This document shows positions 23,586-31,016 of a stretch of DNA of 34,075 bases, piece after piece (position 1 is the first letter of the stretch; every line of letters begins with the position of its first letter). Source of the DNA: Streptomyces beijiangensis (GTDB lineage Bacteria > Actinomycetota > Actinomycetes > Streptomycetales > Streptomycetaceae); the NCBI RefSeq assembly GCF_017315755.1, contig NZ_JAFLRJ010000170.1:1-34075 (forward strand), read 5' to 3'. The translations under genes were made by a program, and so were the position numbers. The notes below the pieces were generated by a model. That model ran no database searches, had not been told where the DNA came from, and saw only the letters and a program-made list of their open reading frames with translations.

Positions 23586-23601
23586 GGTGCCATCGTCTCA
23601 G

Positions 23602-23628
23602 TTGCGCGATTTGCGTGTGCATTAACAT
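23602..23628 (+). promoter_or_regulatory. Possible promoter of the WXG cassette
   Basis: TTGCGC (23602-23607) and TAACAT (23623-23628) lie 15 nt apart, a little short of the usual spacing. An A/T-rich patch follows and the cassette start comes 37 nt downstream. No other candidate is better in the 79-bp divergent gap. Confidence 0.3.
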
Positions 23629-23664
23629 CTCTTGGAATGCGTACGGGGAAAGGGCGGGCTGTTC

Positions 23665-23991
23665 ATGGGTGACCAATTCAAGGTCGATACGGACCAATTG
23701 GGCAGGTTCATCGACACATTGAAGCAATCACTGACAGATTTGGACGAAGCGCGCAAAGCGCTCTCCCATGTCCGTGCCGACCAAATAGGTACCCCGCGGC
23801 TCGACGAGGCGTGCGACACCTTCCAGCAGAAGTGGAAGTACGGGTCCGAGCAGCTCAGCGAGATGATCGGGGCGATCAGCGAGGGCGTGAAGTCCAACAA
23901 GCTGAGCTACGAGGAGTTCGAGAAGAATCTGGCGGCCGCCCTCACCAAGATGGCTAACACCATCGACTCGAGCGGGGGCGGGCAGGGCTGA
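23665..23991 (+). CDS. WXG100-like small protein (putative type VII secretion substrate)
   Basis: A 108-aa, mostly helical protein of WXG100 size. The centre has WKYG (Trp57-Gly60), a variant of the W-x-G turn. The C-terminal helix has YEEFE (Tyr82-Glu86), which matches the YxxxD/E export signal of type VII substrates. It would form a helical hairpin dimer, perhaps with the next gene product. ATG 23665 is chosen because MGDQFKVDTDQLGRF fits the family start; only a weak AAAGGG precedes it. It is the first of four overlapping genes (TGATG junction with the next). Lower GC in its first ~100 bases than neighbouring genes is noticeable. Confidence 0.75.
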   Translation: MGDQFKVDTDQLGRFIDTLKQSLTDLDEARKALSHVRADQIGTPRLDEACDTFQQKWKYGSEQLSEMIGAISEGVKSNKLSYEEFEKNLAAALTKMANTIDSSGGGQG

Positions 23992-25280
23992 TGGCCGCCA
24001 ATCCGTATCCGAACCTCGGCTGGAACCCCGTCACGGGAATGCCCAACGAAGTCTCCGCCCTGCAGCAGAAGGTGCAGGCCGCAGCGAGCGCGCTGAGCAG
24101 TTCGCACGCGCAGATCGAGAAGCTCCTCGGCGAGAGCAGCCACTGGGAGGGGGAGGCGGCGAACGCCTTCCGTGACGCGCTCGACGGCGAACTCCCCACG
24201 TACATGAAGAACGCGGCCCAGTCCCTGGAGAAGGCCTCGACCTGGCTGGGCACGTGGCACGGGGACCTCACCTCGCACCGGGATCTCGCGCAGAAGTACG
24301 ACGGCGAGGCGGGCGAGAAGAAGACCGCCGCCGACAACGCCAAGGTGCAGCACGACGAGGCGGGCCGTAACCCGGACCTTCAGCTGGGCGGGAAGCAGTA
24401 CCCGAGCCAGGAGGAGGCGGACGCCGCGACGGCGCGGCTGCGGGCGGCCGAGAAGTCGCTGGGCGATGCGGCCACGCACCTCACCAACGCCAACACGGCG
24501 TACAACGACGTGATCACCAAGGCCCGCACCCTGGAGACCCAGCACGGGGACCGGGCCGGGATCATCGCGGGCAAGCTCGACGAGGCCGACGACAAGCTGG
24601 CGCCCAAGGAGCCGGGGTGGTTCTCCAAGACGCTCAGCGCCATCGGGGACGGGCTCAAGGCGGCCGGGCAGTTCCTGCTCGACCACGCGGGGACGATCGG
24701 TGCCATCGCGGGTCTGCTGGCGCTCTTTCCGACGCCGCTGGCGCCGCTGTTCGCGGGGATCGCGGTCGTCGCGAGCGCGGCCTCCATGGGGAAGAACCTG
24801 GCGAATGAGGACTTCAGGGACTCGTTGTGGGGTGAACACGGCTGGAAGGAAGGGCTGACCGCATGGGCGTCCGTCGGCGGCGACACGCTGGGCATGCTGC
24901 CCGGGGTCGGTGCACTGGCCAGGGCGGGCAGTGAAGCCGGGCTGGCCGCTGCCGTGGCTCGCGAGGGCGGGGAGGCGCTCTCGGTGGGGGCGAAGGCGAG
25001 TGCGTTCACGAGCGAGGTCGTACCCGCCTTCTCGTACAAGGTGCTTGACGCGGCTACCAGCTCCGGAGTCGGCAAAGCTTGGGACTTCGCGACCAACGGC
25101 GTCAATGTGGTCGCAAACGTCGGGTCGTCACTGGAGACCATGGGTGTGCTGCCCGACGGCGGTCCTGGCCACGACTCGACCGAGGCGACCAAGGCGGCAG
25201 CCGCCGCGAAGGGCGGGATCGGCGCGGTGTCCGACGTGGTGACCGACATCGGTGAACTGATCAGGGGTGTCCGGCTGTGA
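23991..25280 (+). CDS. Putative type VII secreted protein with N-terminal WxG domain
   Basis: The 429-aa protein starts with a helical domain of ~200 residues carrying a true WxG turn, SHWEGEAANAFRDAL (Trp52-Gly54). A coiled-coil-prone stretch follows (EEADAATARLRAAEKSLGDAATHLTNANTAY in parts, ~135-170). A hydrophobic, glycine/alanine-rich segment (~225-265, GTIGAIAGLLALFPTPLAPLFAG) could insert in a membrane. The C-terminal ~160 residues are Ala/Gly-rich (MLPGVGALARAGSEAGLAAA) without a recognisable toxin domain. This layout is like LXG/WXG polymorphic proteins whose toxin is missing or unrecognised. It overlaps the upstream stop by 1 nt and the next start by 4 nt. Confidence 0.72.
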   Translation: MAANPYPNLGWNPVTGMPNEVSALQQKVQAAASALSSSHAQIEKLLGESSHWEGEAANAFRDALDGELPTYMKNAAQSLEKASTWLGTWHGDLTSHRDLAQKYDGEAGEKKTAADNAKVQHDEAGRNPDLQLGGKQYPSQEEADAATARLRAAEKSLGDAATHLTNANTAYNDVITKARTLETQHGDRAGIIAGKLDEADDKLAPKEPGWFSKTLSAIGDGLKAAGQFLLDHAGTIGAIAGLLALFPTPLAPLFAGIAVVASAASMGKNLANEDFRDSLWGEHGWKEGLTAWASVGGDTLGMLPGVGALARAGSEAGLAAAVAREGGEALSVGAKASAFTSEVVPAFSYKVLDAATSSGVGKAWDFATNGVNVVANVGSSLETMGVLPDGGPGHDSTEATKAAAAAKGGIGAVSDVVTDIGELIRGVRL

Positions 25281-25954
25281 CAGCACTCGATTTCTCCAGC
25301 GGGGCGCAGGCGCCCGAGCGGCCGGCCTTCTGGTATGGACTGCCGCACGGCTACCGGCAGTTGGACATCCGGCCCACCGCCGAGGGGCTCGCCGAGACTG
25401 CCCGGCAGATCCTCCAGCTCCCGGAGGAGCAGCGGACCCAGGCCGACGAGGTCTTCCGGATGTACGCCGGCGTGGTGGCGATGTTCGACAAGCAGCAGGT
25501 CCAGGGCTGCGCGCTGGGCATGCACCCGGACGGCGACGGGGGCCTGACCCTCTCGGCACTGGTCGTCTCGACCGTCGCGATGCCGGGGACGAACCCCAAG
25601 GCGGTCCTCGCGGCGATGCTCGCCGAGGGGGGTGACGACGGCGTACGCCCGGTGGAACTGCCCGCAGGCACCGGCTTCCTGAGCGAAGTCGTACGGAACG
25701 CGATGGCGCCCAGCGGCGAGGACGAGCCCGTCTGGCAGGGACTGGTGGCCGTACCCGATACCCGGACGTCGTCGGTGGTCGCGGTGCAGCTGGTGACCTG
25801 TTCTGTGCGGCTGGCCGACGACTACCGCGGGATTCTGCTGGGTGTTGCCCGCACCCTGTCCTTCACCGACCCCGAACTGGCCGGTGGGGGCGGCGACTTC
25901 ACGCCCGCTGCGGACGGGCCGACGGCAGAAGCAATGAGGAGCGATTTCGGATGA
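25277..25954 (+). CDS. Hypothetical protein of the WXG cassette
   Basis: A 225-aa soluble protein that I do not recognise. There is no signal peptide or membrane segment. The N-terminal third (AFWYGLPHGYRQLDIRPTAEGLAETARQILQLP) and the middle (alternating beta-like strands, LTLSALVVSTVAM, GLVAVPDTRTSSVVAVQLVTCSV) suggest an alpha/beta fold. The last 25 residues are Gly/Asp-rich. GTG 25277 overlaps the upstream stop (GTGA) and its own stop overlaps the next ATG (ATGA), so it is made together with its neighbours. It could be a chaperone or immunity-like partner for the large WxG protein, on context only. Confidence 0.7.
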   Translation: MTALDFSSGAQAPERPAFWYGLPHGYRQLDIRPTAEGLAETARQILQLPEEQRTQADEVFRMYAGVVAMFDKQQVQGCALGMHPDGDGGLTLSALVVSTVAMPGTNPKAVLAAMLAEGGDDGVRPVELPAGTGFLSEVVRNAMAPSGEDEPVWQGLVAVPDTRTSSVVAVQLVTCSVRLADDYRGILLGVARTLSFTDPELAGGGGDFTPAADGPTAEAMRSDFG

Positions 25955-26583
25955 CCGGTACGCAGAGCACGCGACAGGCCGCCTATGCCACGGACGGCAC
26001 GGACTACCGGGGTGCGGCGCGGCATCAATTCGTTTATGCGCTGAAAGGGTTCTTGAAGTATCTGGTGGGAGGCGTGTTGCTTATCGCCGTGGTGGTGCTG
26101 GGTCACAAGGGGTATCTGATCCCTGTGGGCATCGTGGGGCTCCTCATGATTGCCTATGCCGGGCAGTTCTGGATCCCTGAGCTGAACTGGGCATTCAGGG
26201 TCCGCCGCGTGCTGCGTACGTATCCCCTCGTCTTCCGCACCCCGGCGGAGCAGGTCTTCGCGGGGGCCACGGGTACGGCCAGGCAGCTCCGTATGGGCGG
26301 GAAGGGCGCGGGCGGTTCGCCGTTGATGCGCGGGAAGTTCATGAGGCCGAACAGCGGCAGCTGGCCGGAGGGGGCCAAGTCCGGTGTGTGGTTCGCCGGG
26401 GACGACGCGTTCGGCGGGCTGGCGATCGTGCCGGGCAGTGGGGAGCTGTTCTTCATGCAGCCCGACGGTTTCAGGCACAACGCGTCGGCCTGCGCCGCCC
26501 GTGAGGCCGCGGGTGAGGACCGCCGGCAGAAGGCGTCCAGTGCCGGACTCCAGCAGTTCGTCAACTTCCAGGTGCGCTGGTAG
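25951..26583 (+). CDS. Hypothetical membrane protein of the WXG cassette
   Basis: A 210-aa protein with two adjacent transmembrane helices (~31-47, KYLVGGVLLIAVVVLGH, and ~50-70, IPVGIVGLLMIAYAGQFW) and a ~140-residue soluble C-terminal part (LRTYPLVFRTPAEQVFAG ... GDDAFGGLAIVPGSGELFFMQP). The family is not recognised. ATG 25951 overlaps the upstream stop (ATGA). Its 3' end overlaps the convergent DUF4037 gene by 23 bp. In the cassette it could anchor or guard against the large WxG protein at the membrane. Confidence 0.7.
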   Translation: MTGTQSTRQAAYATDGTDYRGAARHQFVYALKGFLKYLVGGVLLIAVVVLGHKGYLIPVGIVGLLMIAYAGQFWIPELNWAFRVRRVLRTYPLVFRTPAEQVFAGATGTARQLRMGGKGAGGSPLMRGKFMRPNSGSWPEGAKSGVWFAGDDAFGGLAIVPGSGELFFMQPDGFRHNASACAAREAAGEDRRQKASSAGLQQFVNFQVRW

Positions 26584-27655
26584 CCACCCGGCCCAGGAAG
26601 TCCGTGCTGTCCGCCCACTGGTCCACGGATCCGGTGGGCGGCAGCGCCTTGAGCTCCGGGTCGTCGACCGTCGCCAGCAGGGCGTCCGCGAAGCGGTCCG
26701 CGCGGATGACCTGGAAGGGGCGGGAGCGGTAGGGGCGCCGGGTCGGGTCTACGGGGCCGGCCGTCAGGCCCAGGGCGTTCTGGCGGCGCGCCAACTCCTC
26801 GTACGCGGCGCAGAGTTCGTTCTCCCGGTCGGCGTACGTCGTCGCCGCGAGCACCCCGCGCAGCGTTGCGCCGAGCCGCGCCGCATCCGGTACGTCGCGT
26901 GCGAAGGCGCTGCCCAGCCACTTGGTGTACGGCGCGTACCGGCGCGCCTGCAGCAGCGCGAGCCGCATCAGTTCGCGTACCTGGCGGGCCGCGGCCACCG
27001 CCGAGCCCAGGTCGTCGCCCACCTCCGCCGTACGCCCGACGAACGCCTCCTCCTGCGAGAGCTTCTGCCACTGGCAGCCGAGGAGATGGCGCCAGACCTG
27101 GTCCGGGTACCAGGCCAGGCGCTCGCGCACCGGGCCGAGGACGCCTAGCCCGTCGTGGAAGACCGCGCCGCCGGTGACCTCGGCCAGCGCCTGCTGCGGG
27201 ACGGCCAGCCAGTTCCGTACGGACAGCTCGCCGGCCGTCGGATCGACGCCGAGCCGTTCGCGGAACCAGGCCGCCGGGTCCACGGGGTGCACCCGGTGGC
27301 TGAGCGGCTCTCCGGTGAAGTCGAGATGGCCCACGGGGTCGCCCGGGTCGCCGCTCTCCCGGTACCTGGTGGGCCAGCCGCGCACCGCGTCCGGCATCCG
27401 CTCGGCCAGCAGCCGGTGGATCGCGTCGCCCTGCGCGGCCACCGCGTCCGCGGGGAGGAAGAGCTGCAGCTGCGGGCCCCAGTCGTGGTCGGCCGAGCGT
27501 GCGGTGTCGAAGCCGAGCACCTCGGAGCCGGAGCCGATGCGCGCCGCGCTGTGCGGGAGCCGGGGGCAGGCGGCGGCGAGGAGCGGACGTACGGCCTCCT
27601 CGTAGAGGGCGCGGGAGAGTTCGAGTCCGGGGAGGAAGGTCGCGTCGATCGGCAC
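26561..27655 (-). CDS. DUF4037 / nucleotidyltransferase-like protein
   Basis: A 364-aa protein of the DUF4037 type, related to the nucleotidyltransferase fold. The N-terminal part has IGSGSEVLGFDTARSADHDWGPQLQLFL (~31-58), where GSGSE and the DHDWG acidic pair resemble the nucleotidyltransferase Gly-Ser and Asp-x-Asp signature. A long helical C-terminal half follows (RELMRLALLQARRYAPYTKWLGSAFARDV). The substrate is unknown. GTG 27655 (VPIDATFLPG) is preferred over 27694, which would add Pro/Arg-rich residues. It lies 84 bp after TetR in the same direction and converges with an overlap on the WXG cassette. Confidence 0.82.
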   Translation of the reverse strand: MPIDATFLPGLELSRALYEEAVRPLLAAACPRLPHSAARIGSGSEVLGFDTARSADHDWGPQLQLFLPADAVAAQGDAIHRLLAERMPDAVRGWPTRYRESGDPGDPVGHLDFTGEPLSHRVHPVDPAAWFRERLGVDPTAGELSVRNWLAVPQQALAEVTGGAVFHDGLGVLGPVRERLAWYPDQVWRHLLGCQWQKLSQEEAFVGRTAEVGDDLGSAVAAARQVRELMRLALLQARRYAPYTKWLGSAFARDVPDAARLGATLRGVLAATTYADRENELCAAYEELARRQNALGLTAGPVDPTRRPYRSRPFQVIRADRFADALLATVDDPELKALPPTGSVDQWADSTDFLGRVATSAPGS

Positions 27656-27700
27656 GCGGACACCTTGCCACCGTGGGCGCGACGGAGCCCACACCTTTTT

Positions 27701-27745
27701 TACGGCTCTACGGCTCTACGGCTCTACGGCTCTACGGCTCTACGG
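27701..27745. repeat. 8-bp tandem repeat (5.6 copies of TACGGCTC)
   Basis: Five perfect TACGGCTC units (27701-27740) plus a partial TACGG. The unit read on the minus strand, GAGCCGTA, places a TAG at each junction, and the first of these is the TetR stop codon (27742-27740). Copy-number change would alter the TetR-DUF4037 spacing but not the TetR protein. Confidence 0.9.
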
Positions 27746-28351
27746 TGTGTCGGCGCCCAGCGCCCCGGCGATGACCGATGCGGCCCTGGCCGCGGGGACG
27801 CCCGCCGTGGTGAGCGCCGTGTGGGCGGCTGCCGCTGCCGCTTCCTCCGCCGGGAGGGCGCCGTCGTTCACCGCCTCCATCAGGGCGAAGAGCGACTGCT
27901 CATGGACGTACGCGATGGCCGCGGCCGGCAGGGGTGAGGTGAACACGCCCTCGTCCAGGCCGCGTTGGAGGAGGTCGGTGCACTCCTTGCGTACCGGCGT
28001 CAGCCGTTGCTTGATGCCCTCCACCGTGACGCTGCGCTGGGCGAGTGCGACCAGCAGGCGGTAGCGGTCGGCGATCTTCCAGGCCGCGAGGGTGGCACGG
28101 GTCAGGGCCTCGGCGGGGTCGTCGATGCCTGCCGTCGCCGTGGTGTGGGCGTCGGTCACCGCTTCGGCCGCGTTGTCGACCAGGGCCGCGATCAGGGCCT
28201 CGCGGCTGGGGAAGTGGCCGTAGACCGTGCGGCGGACCACGCCGGCGGCGCGGGCGATCTGGTCCATGGAGGCGTCCGCGTCGTGCAGCAGCTCGGTGAG
28301 CGCCACGTCCAGGATGCGGCGGCGGTTGGCGTCTGCGCGTACGGAGGTCAC
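27740..28351 (-). CDS. TetR-family transcriptional repressor
   Basis: A 203-aa repressor. The N-terminal HTH spans ~10-55 (RRRILDVALTELLHDADASMDQIARAAGVVRRTVYGHFPSREALIAAL). The C-terminal helical ligand domain ends in an Ala-rich stretch. The start is GTG 28351; earlier codons continue far upstream without meaning. It has no clear ribosome binding site, and CAAAAT lies 6 nt upstream. It is divergent from an MFS exporter gene with three 18-bp operator-like sites between. It is expected to repress the exporter and itself until an efflux substrate binds. Confidence 0.93.
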   Translation of the reverse strand: MTSVRADANRRRILDVALTELLHDADASMDQIARAAGVVRRTVYGHFPSREALIAALVDNAAEAVTDAHTTATAGIDDPAEALTRATLAAWKIADRYRLLVALAQRSVTVEGIKQRLTPVRKECTDLLQRGLDEGVFTSPLPAAAIAYVHEQSLFALMEAVNDGALPAEEAAAAAAHTALTTAGVPAARAASVIAGALGADTP

Positions 28352-28390
28352 AGGTCCATTTTGCACGGGTCCCCTTTTGTGCTGGTCATT

Positions 28391-28453
28391 TTGCACACCG
28401 GCGTGCATCGGCGTAACTTGCACACCAGTGTGTAATTGCACAGCAGTGTGCAA
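28391..28453. promoter_or_regulatory. Three 18-bp TetR operator-like sites with MFS promoter
   Basis: Three copies of the dyad TTGCACACYRGYGTGCAA-like: 28391-28408, 28418-28435 and 28436-28453, the last two abutting. A further TTGCAC half lies at 28361. A promoter for the MFS gene fits within: -35 TTGCAC (28391-28396), 17 nt, -10 TAACTT (28414-28419). Repressor on site 1 would cover the -35 and spacer, and site 2 the start point. Confidence 0.75.
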
Positions 28454-28474
28454 GTCAATGGGAGGTGGGCAGCG

Positions 28475-30073
28475 GTGACGCTGTGGGCGAAGCAACCGGT
28501 GGACGAGATGGAACGGCCCTACGCGCGGCGCTGGTGGGCGCTGGGAGTGCTCTGCCTGAGCCTGCTGATCATCGTCATGGCGAACACCGCCCTGACGGTC
28601 GCGGCTCCGGACATGACCAAGGACCTGGGGCTGACCAGCTCGGACCTGCAGTGGGTGATCGACGGATACACGGTTCCGTACGCCGCGCTGATGCTGCTGC
28701 TCGGCGCGATCGGCGACAAGTACAGCCGGCGGGGCGCGCTGGTGCTTGGGCTTGTCGTCTTCGGCGGAGGCGCGGTCGCGGGCTCCCTCGTCGGGAGTTC
28801 GGCGGGGGTCATCACCGCACGTGCCGTGATGGGCGTCGGCGCGGCGATGATCATGCCGGCCACGCTCTCGCTGCTCGCCGCCACCTTCCCGCGCGCTGAG
28901 CGCGCCAAGGCGATCGTGCTCTGGACGGCGACCGCAGGACTCGCCATCGCGGCCGGTCCGCTGGTCGCGGGGGCGCTCCTGGAGAACCACGGGTGGGCGT
29001 CGACGTTCCTGATCAATGTGCCGATCGCCGCGCTCGCGATCATCGGTGCGTTCGTCCTCGTACCGCCGTCGAAGGCCCATCACCACGGGCGGATCGACTA
29101 CGTGGGCGGGCTGCTGTCCGTCGTATGGATCGGTGCGCTCGTCTACATGATCATCCAGGGCCCGCACTTCGGCTGGGACGCGAAGGCGCTCGGCGCCGCG
29201 GCCGTCGCGGCTGTCGGCCTGGTGGCCTTCGTGGTCTGGGAGCTGCGCTGCCCGCGGCCGGTCCTGGACGTACGGCGCTACCTCGACCGGGGGTTCGCCG
29301 GATCGAACCTCGCCGTCGCCCTCTTCTTCCTGGCCGTCTTCGGGGCCTTCTACTACCTCACGCAGCATCTGCAGTTCGTGCTCGGTTACACGCCCCTGGA
29401 GACGGGGGTACGGATGCTGCCGCTGGCCGGCGCGGTCTTCGTCGGGTCCGCGCTGACCGGGCTGCTGACCCCGCGGCTCGGCATGAAGGTGACCGTCACA
29501 GCGGGCATGGTGGCCGGGACGGTCGCGCTGGCGCTGCTCACGCAGGTCGACGCCTCCTCCACGTACTCCGTCTTCGTCGCCCCGCTCGTCATCCTCGGCC
29601 TGGCGATCGGCCTCGCGCTCTCGCCCTGCACGGACGCGATCATGGGCGCGTTCCCCGAGTCCGAACTGGGCGTCGGCGGCGCGGTCAACGACACCTCCCT
29701 GGAGCTGGGCGGCTCGCTGGGGATCGCGATCCTGGGCTCGGTGCTGGCCGGTTCGTACTCCTCGCACCTCGCGGACGCGGTGGGCGGCAAACTGCCCGCC
29801 GACGCGCTGAGCGCGGCGCAGGACTCGGTGGGCGCAGGCCTTGTCGTCGCGCAGAAGGTGGGCGCCCAGGCGGGCCCGCAGCAGGCGCAGGCGCTGGTGC
29901 GGGCCGTGGACAGCGCCTTCTCTGACGCGGTCGCGCACACGAGCCTGATCGGCGCGGTGATCCTGGGGGCGGGCACGGTCCTGGTGGCCGTACTGCTGCC
30001 CGGCCGGCGGCGCCGGGCAGCGGCCAAAGCGGAAAGCGCCGAGGTCAAGACGCCTGTGTCGCAGGCCGGTTGA
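28475..30073 (+). CDS. MFS multidrug exporter, DHA2 (14-TMS) family
   Basis: A 532-aa proton-coupled exporter of the QacA/EmrB kind. Motif A is GDKYSRRGALVLGL, and motif C, the antiporter signature, lies in ATAGLAIAAGPLVAGALLE. TM1 holds NTALTVAAPDM, and DLQWVIDGY follows, as in DHA2 members. Fourteen hydrophobic segments are expected, with a basic C-terminal tail. GTG 28475 has GGAGG 9 nt upstream; ATG 28508 is an alternative with weaker context. It is controlled by the divergent TetR. The 3' end overlaps the convergent epimerase gene by 29 bp. The substrate is unknown, probably a toxic or antibiotic compound. Confidence 0.92.
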   Translation: MTLWAKQPVDEMERPYARRWWALGVLCLSLLIIVMANTALTVAAPDMTKDLGLTSSDLQWVIDGYTVPYAALMLLLGAIGDKYSRRGALVLGLVVFGGGAVAGSLVGSSAGVITARAVMGVGAAMIMPATLSLLAATFPRAERAKAIVLWTATAGLAIAAGPLVAGALLENHGWASTFLINVPIAALAIIGAFVLVPPSKAHHHGRIDYVGGLLSVVWIGALVYMIIQGPHFGWDAKALGAAAVAAVGLVAFVVWELRCPRPVLDVRRYLDRGFAGSNLAVALFFLAVFGAFYYLTQHLQFVLGYTPLETGVRMLPLAGAVFVGSALTGLLTPRLGMKVTVTAGMVAGTVALALLTQVDASSTYSVFVAPLVILGLAIGLALSPCTDAIMGAFPESELGVGGAVNDTSLELGGSLGIAILGSVLAGSYSSHLADAVGGKLPADALSAAQDSVGAGLVVAQKVGAQAGPQQAQALVRAVDSAFSDAVAHTSLIGAVILGAGTVLVAVLLPGRRRRAAAKAESAEVKTPVSQAG

Positions 30074-30950
30074 CCGTCTCCGCCAGAGCCCGCGTCAGCC
30101 AGTCCCCGGTGTGCGAGAACGTGAAGCCGAGGCGGGTGGCGCGGGTGGTGGCCATGCCGTACGAGCGGGCGAAGGCGAAGGGGGACGTCTCGCCCAGCTC
30201 CACGGTCCGGTACGTCACCGGGGCGCCAGGAGCGAGTGCGGCGACGATGTCCTGGGTCGTCAGCGGCCCGTGCGAGGCGGCGTTGACCGGGCCGGTGAAG
30301 TCCTCGCCCGCCGCCCAGAACAGGAACGCGGCGATCTCGTCCACGTTGATGTACGTCGCCGGGTGGTTGAGGGGCGGGACAGCGATCGCCTCGCCCGTGC
30401 GGATGCGGTCCGCGTAGTGCGTGACGCGGCCCGTGAAGTCGTCGGCGCCGCCCAGGACATGGGCCACCCGTACCGCTGTGTACGGGAAGCCGGATGCCGA
30501 CGCGAAGACCGCCTCCGCCTGGCGCTTGCCCTCGCCGTAGTGCGCGTCCAGGAATTCCGCGTCGCCCCAGGGGAGTTCGAGGTCGACCGCGGTCTCGCGC
30601 GGGTCGATCGCCGACTCGGGGACGGGGGCCGGGGAGTCCTCGTACTCGTACACCTCAACCGTCGAGGTCATCACATAGCGGCTCGTGCGGTCCGCGAAGA
30701 CCCGGCGGGCGATGTCCGCCTGGACCGGGGTGTAGCAGACCTGGTCGATCACGACGTCGAAGGTCCGGTCGCCGAGAGCCGCTTCGAGCGATGCCTCGTC
30801 ATTGCGGTCGGCGACCAGCTGCTCCGCTCCGGACGGCGGCGCGGACGAGCCCCGGTTGAGGACCGTCACCCGGTCCCCGGCCGCGAGCAGCAGCGCGACA
30901 AGTCGCTTCCCGAAGTAGCGGGTACCCCCGATGACCAGCACGTTTCGCAT
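30045..30950 (-). CDS. NAD(P)-dependent epimerase/reductase (extended SDR)
   Basis: A 301-aa extended short-chain dehydrogenase-like protein. The Rossmann dinucleotide motif is VLVIGGTRYFGKRL (residues 3-16), typical of NAD-dependent epimerases and reductases with a GGTRFxG start. VMTSTVEVYEY and the later HYGEGKRQAE give Tyr and Lys at plausible catalytic places (Y-x-x-G-K rather than Y-x-x-x-K). The substrate is unknown. ATG 30950 has AAGGGG about 7 nt upstream; the form starting at 30971 has no ribosome binding site. It is divergent from the Lrp/AsnC gene, which may regulate it, and overlaps the MFS gene at its end. Confidence 0.88.
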   Translation of the reverse strand: MRNVLVIGGTRYFGKRLVALLLAAGDRVTVLNRGSSAPPSGAEQLVADRNDEASLEAALGDRTFDVVIDQVCYTPVQADIARRVFADRTSRYVMTSTVEVYEYEDSPAPVPESAIDPRETAVDLELPWGDAEFLDAHYGEGKRQAEAVFASASGFPYTAVRVAHVLGGADDFTGRVTHYADRIRTGEAIAVPPLNHPATYINVDEIAAFLFWAAGEDFTGPVNAASHGPLTTQDIVAALAPGAPVTYRTVELGETSPFAFARSYGMATTRATRLGFTFSHTGDWLTRALAETVNRPATQAS

Positions 30951-30961
30951 TTCTGCACCCC

Positions 30962-30989
30962 TTGAGTCCATGGGTACAAGTGTTACGTT
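30962..30989 (+). promoter_or_regulatory. Putative Lrp/AsnC gene promoter
   Basis: TTGAGT (30962-30967) and TACGTT (30984-30989) are 16 nt apart on the plus strand in the 66-bp divergent gap. The AAGGGGGAA ribosome site precedes the GTG at 31017. Confidence 0.4.
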
Positions 30990-31016
30990 GGCGCTCCGCG
31001 CACTGAAGGGGGAAAC

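Noticed and set aside
20539..23727. A 1062-codon open frame on the minus strand crossing dctA, the Clp_N gene and the HAD gene
   Set aside because: It is antisense to dctA, out of frame with Clp_N and HAD, and has a low-complexity Arg/His/Pro composition typical of high-GC shadow frames.
27673..27701. GTGGGC/GCCCAC hairpin followed by a run of six T
   Set aside because: It looks like an intrinsic terminator on the plus strand, but no plus-strand gene ends nearby. On the minus strand, where TetR and DUF4037 are read, there is no T tract after the stem. It may be incidental or stop antisense RNA only.
27701..27745. CRISPR-like repeat
   Set aside because: Units are 8 bp with no spacers, so it is a simple tandem repeat. 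No CRISPR array or cas gene was seen in the window.
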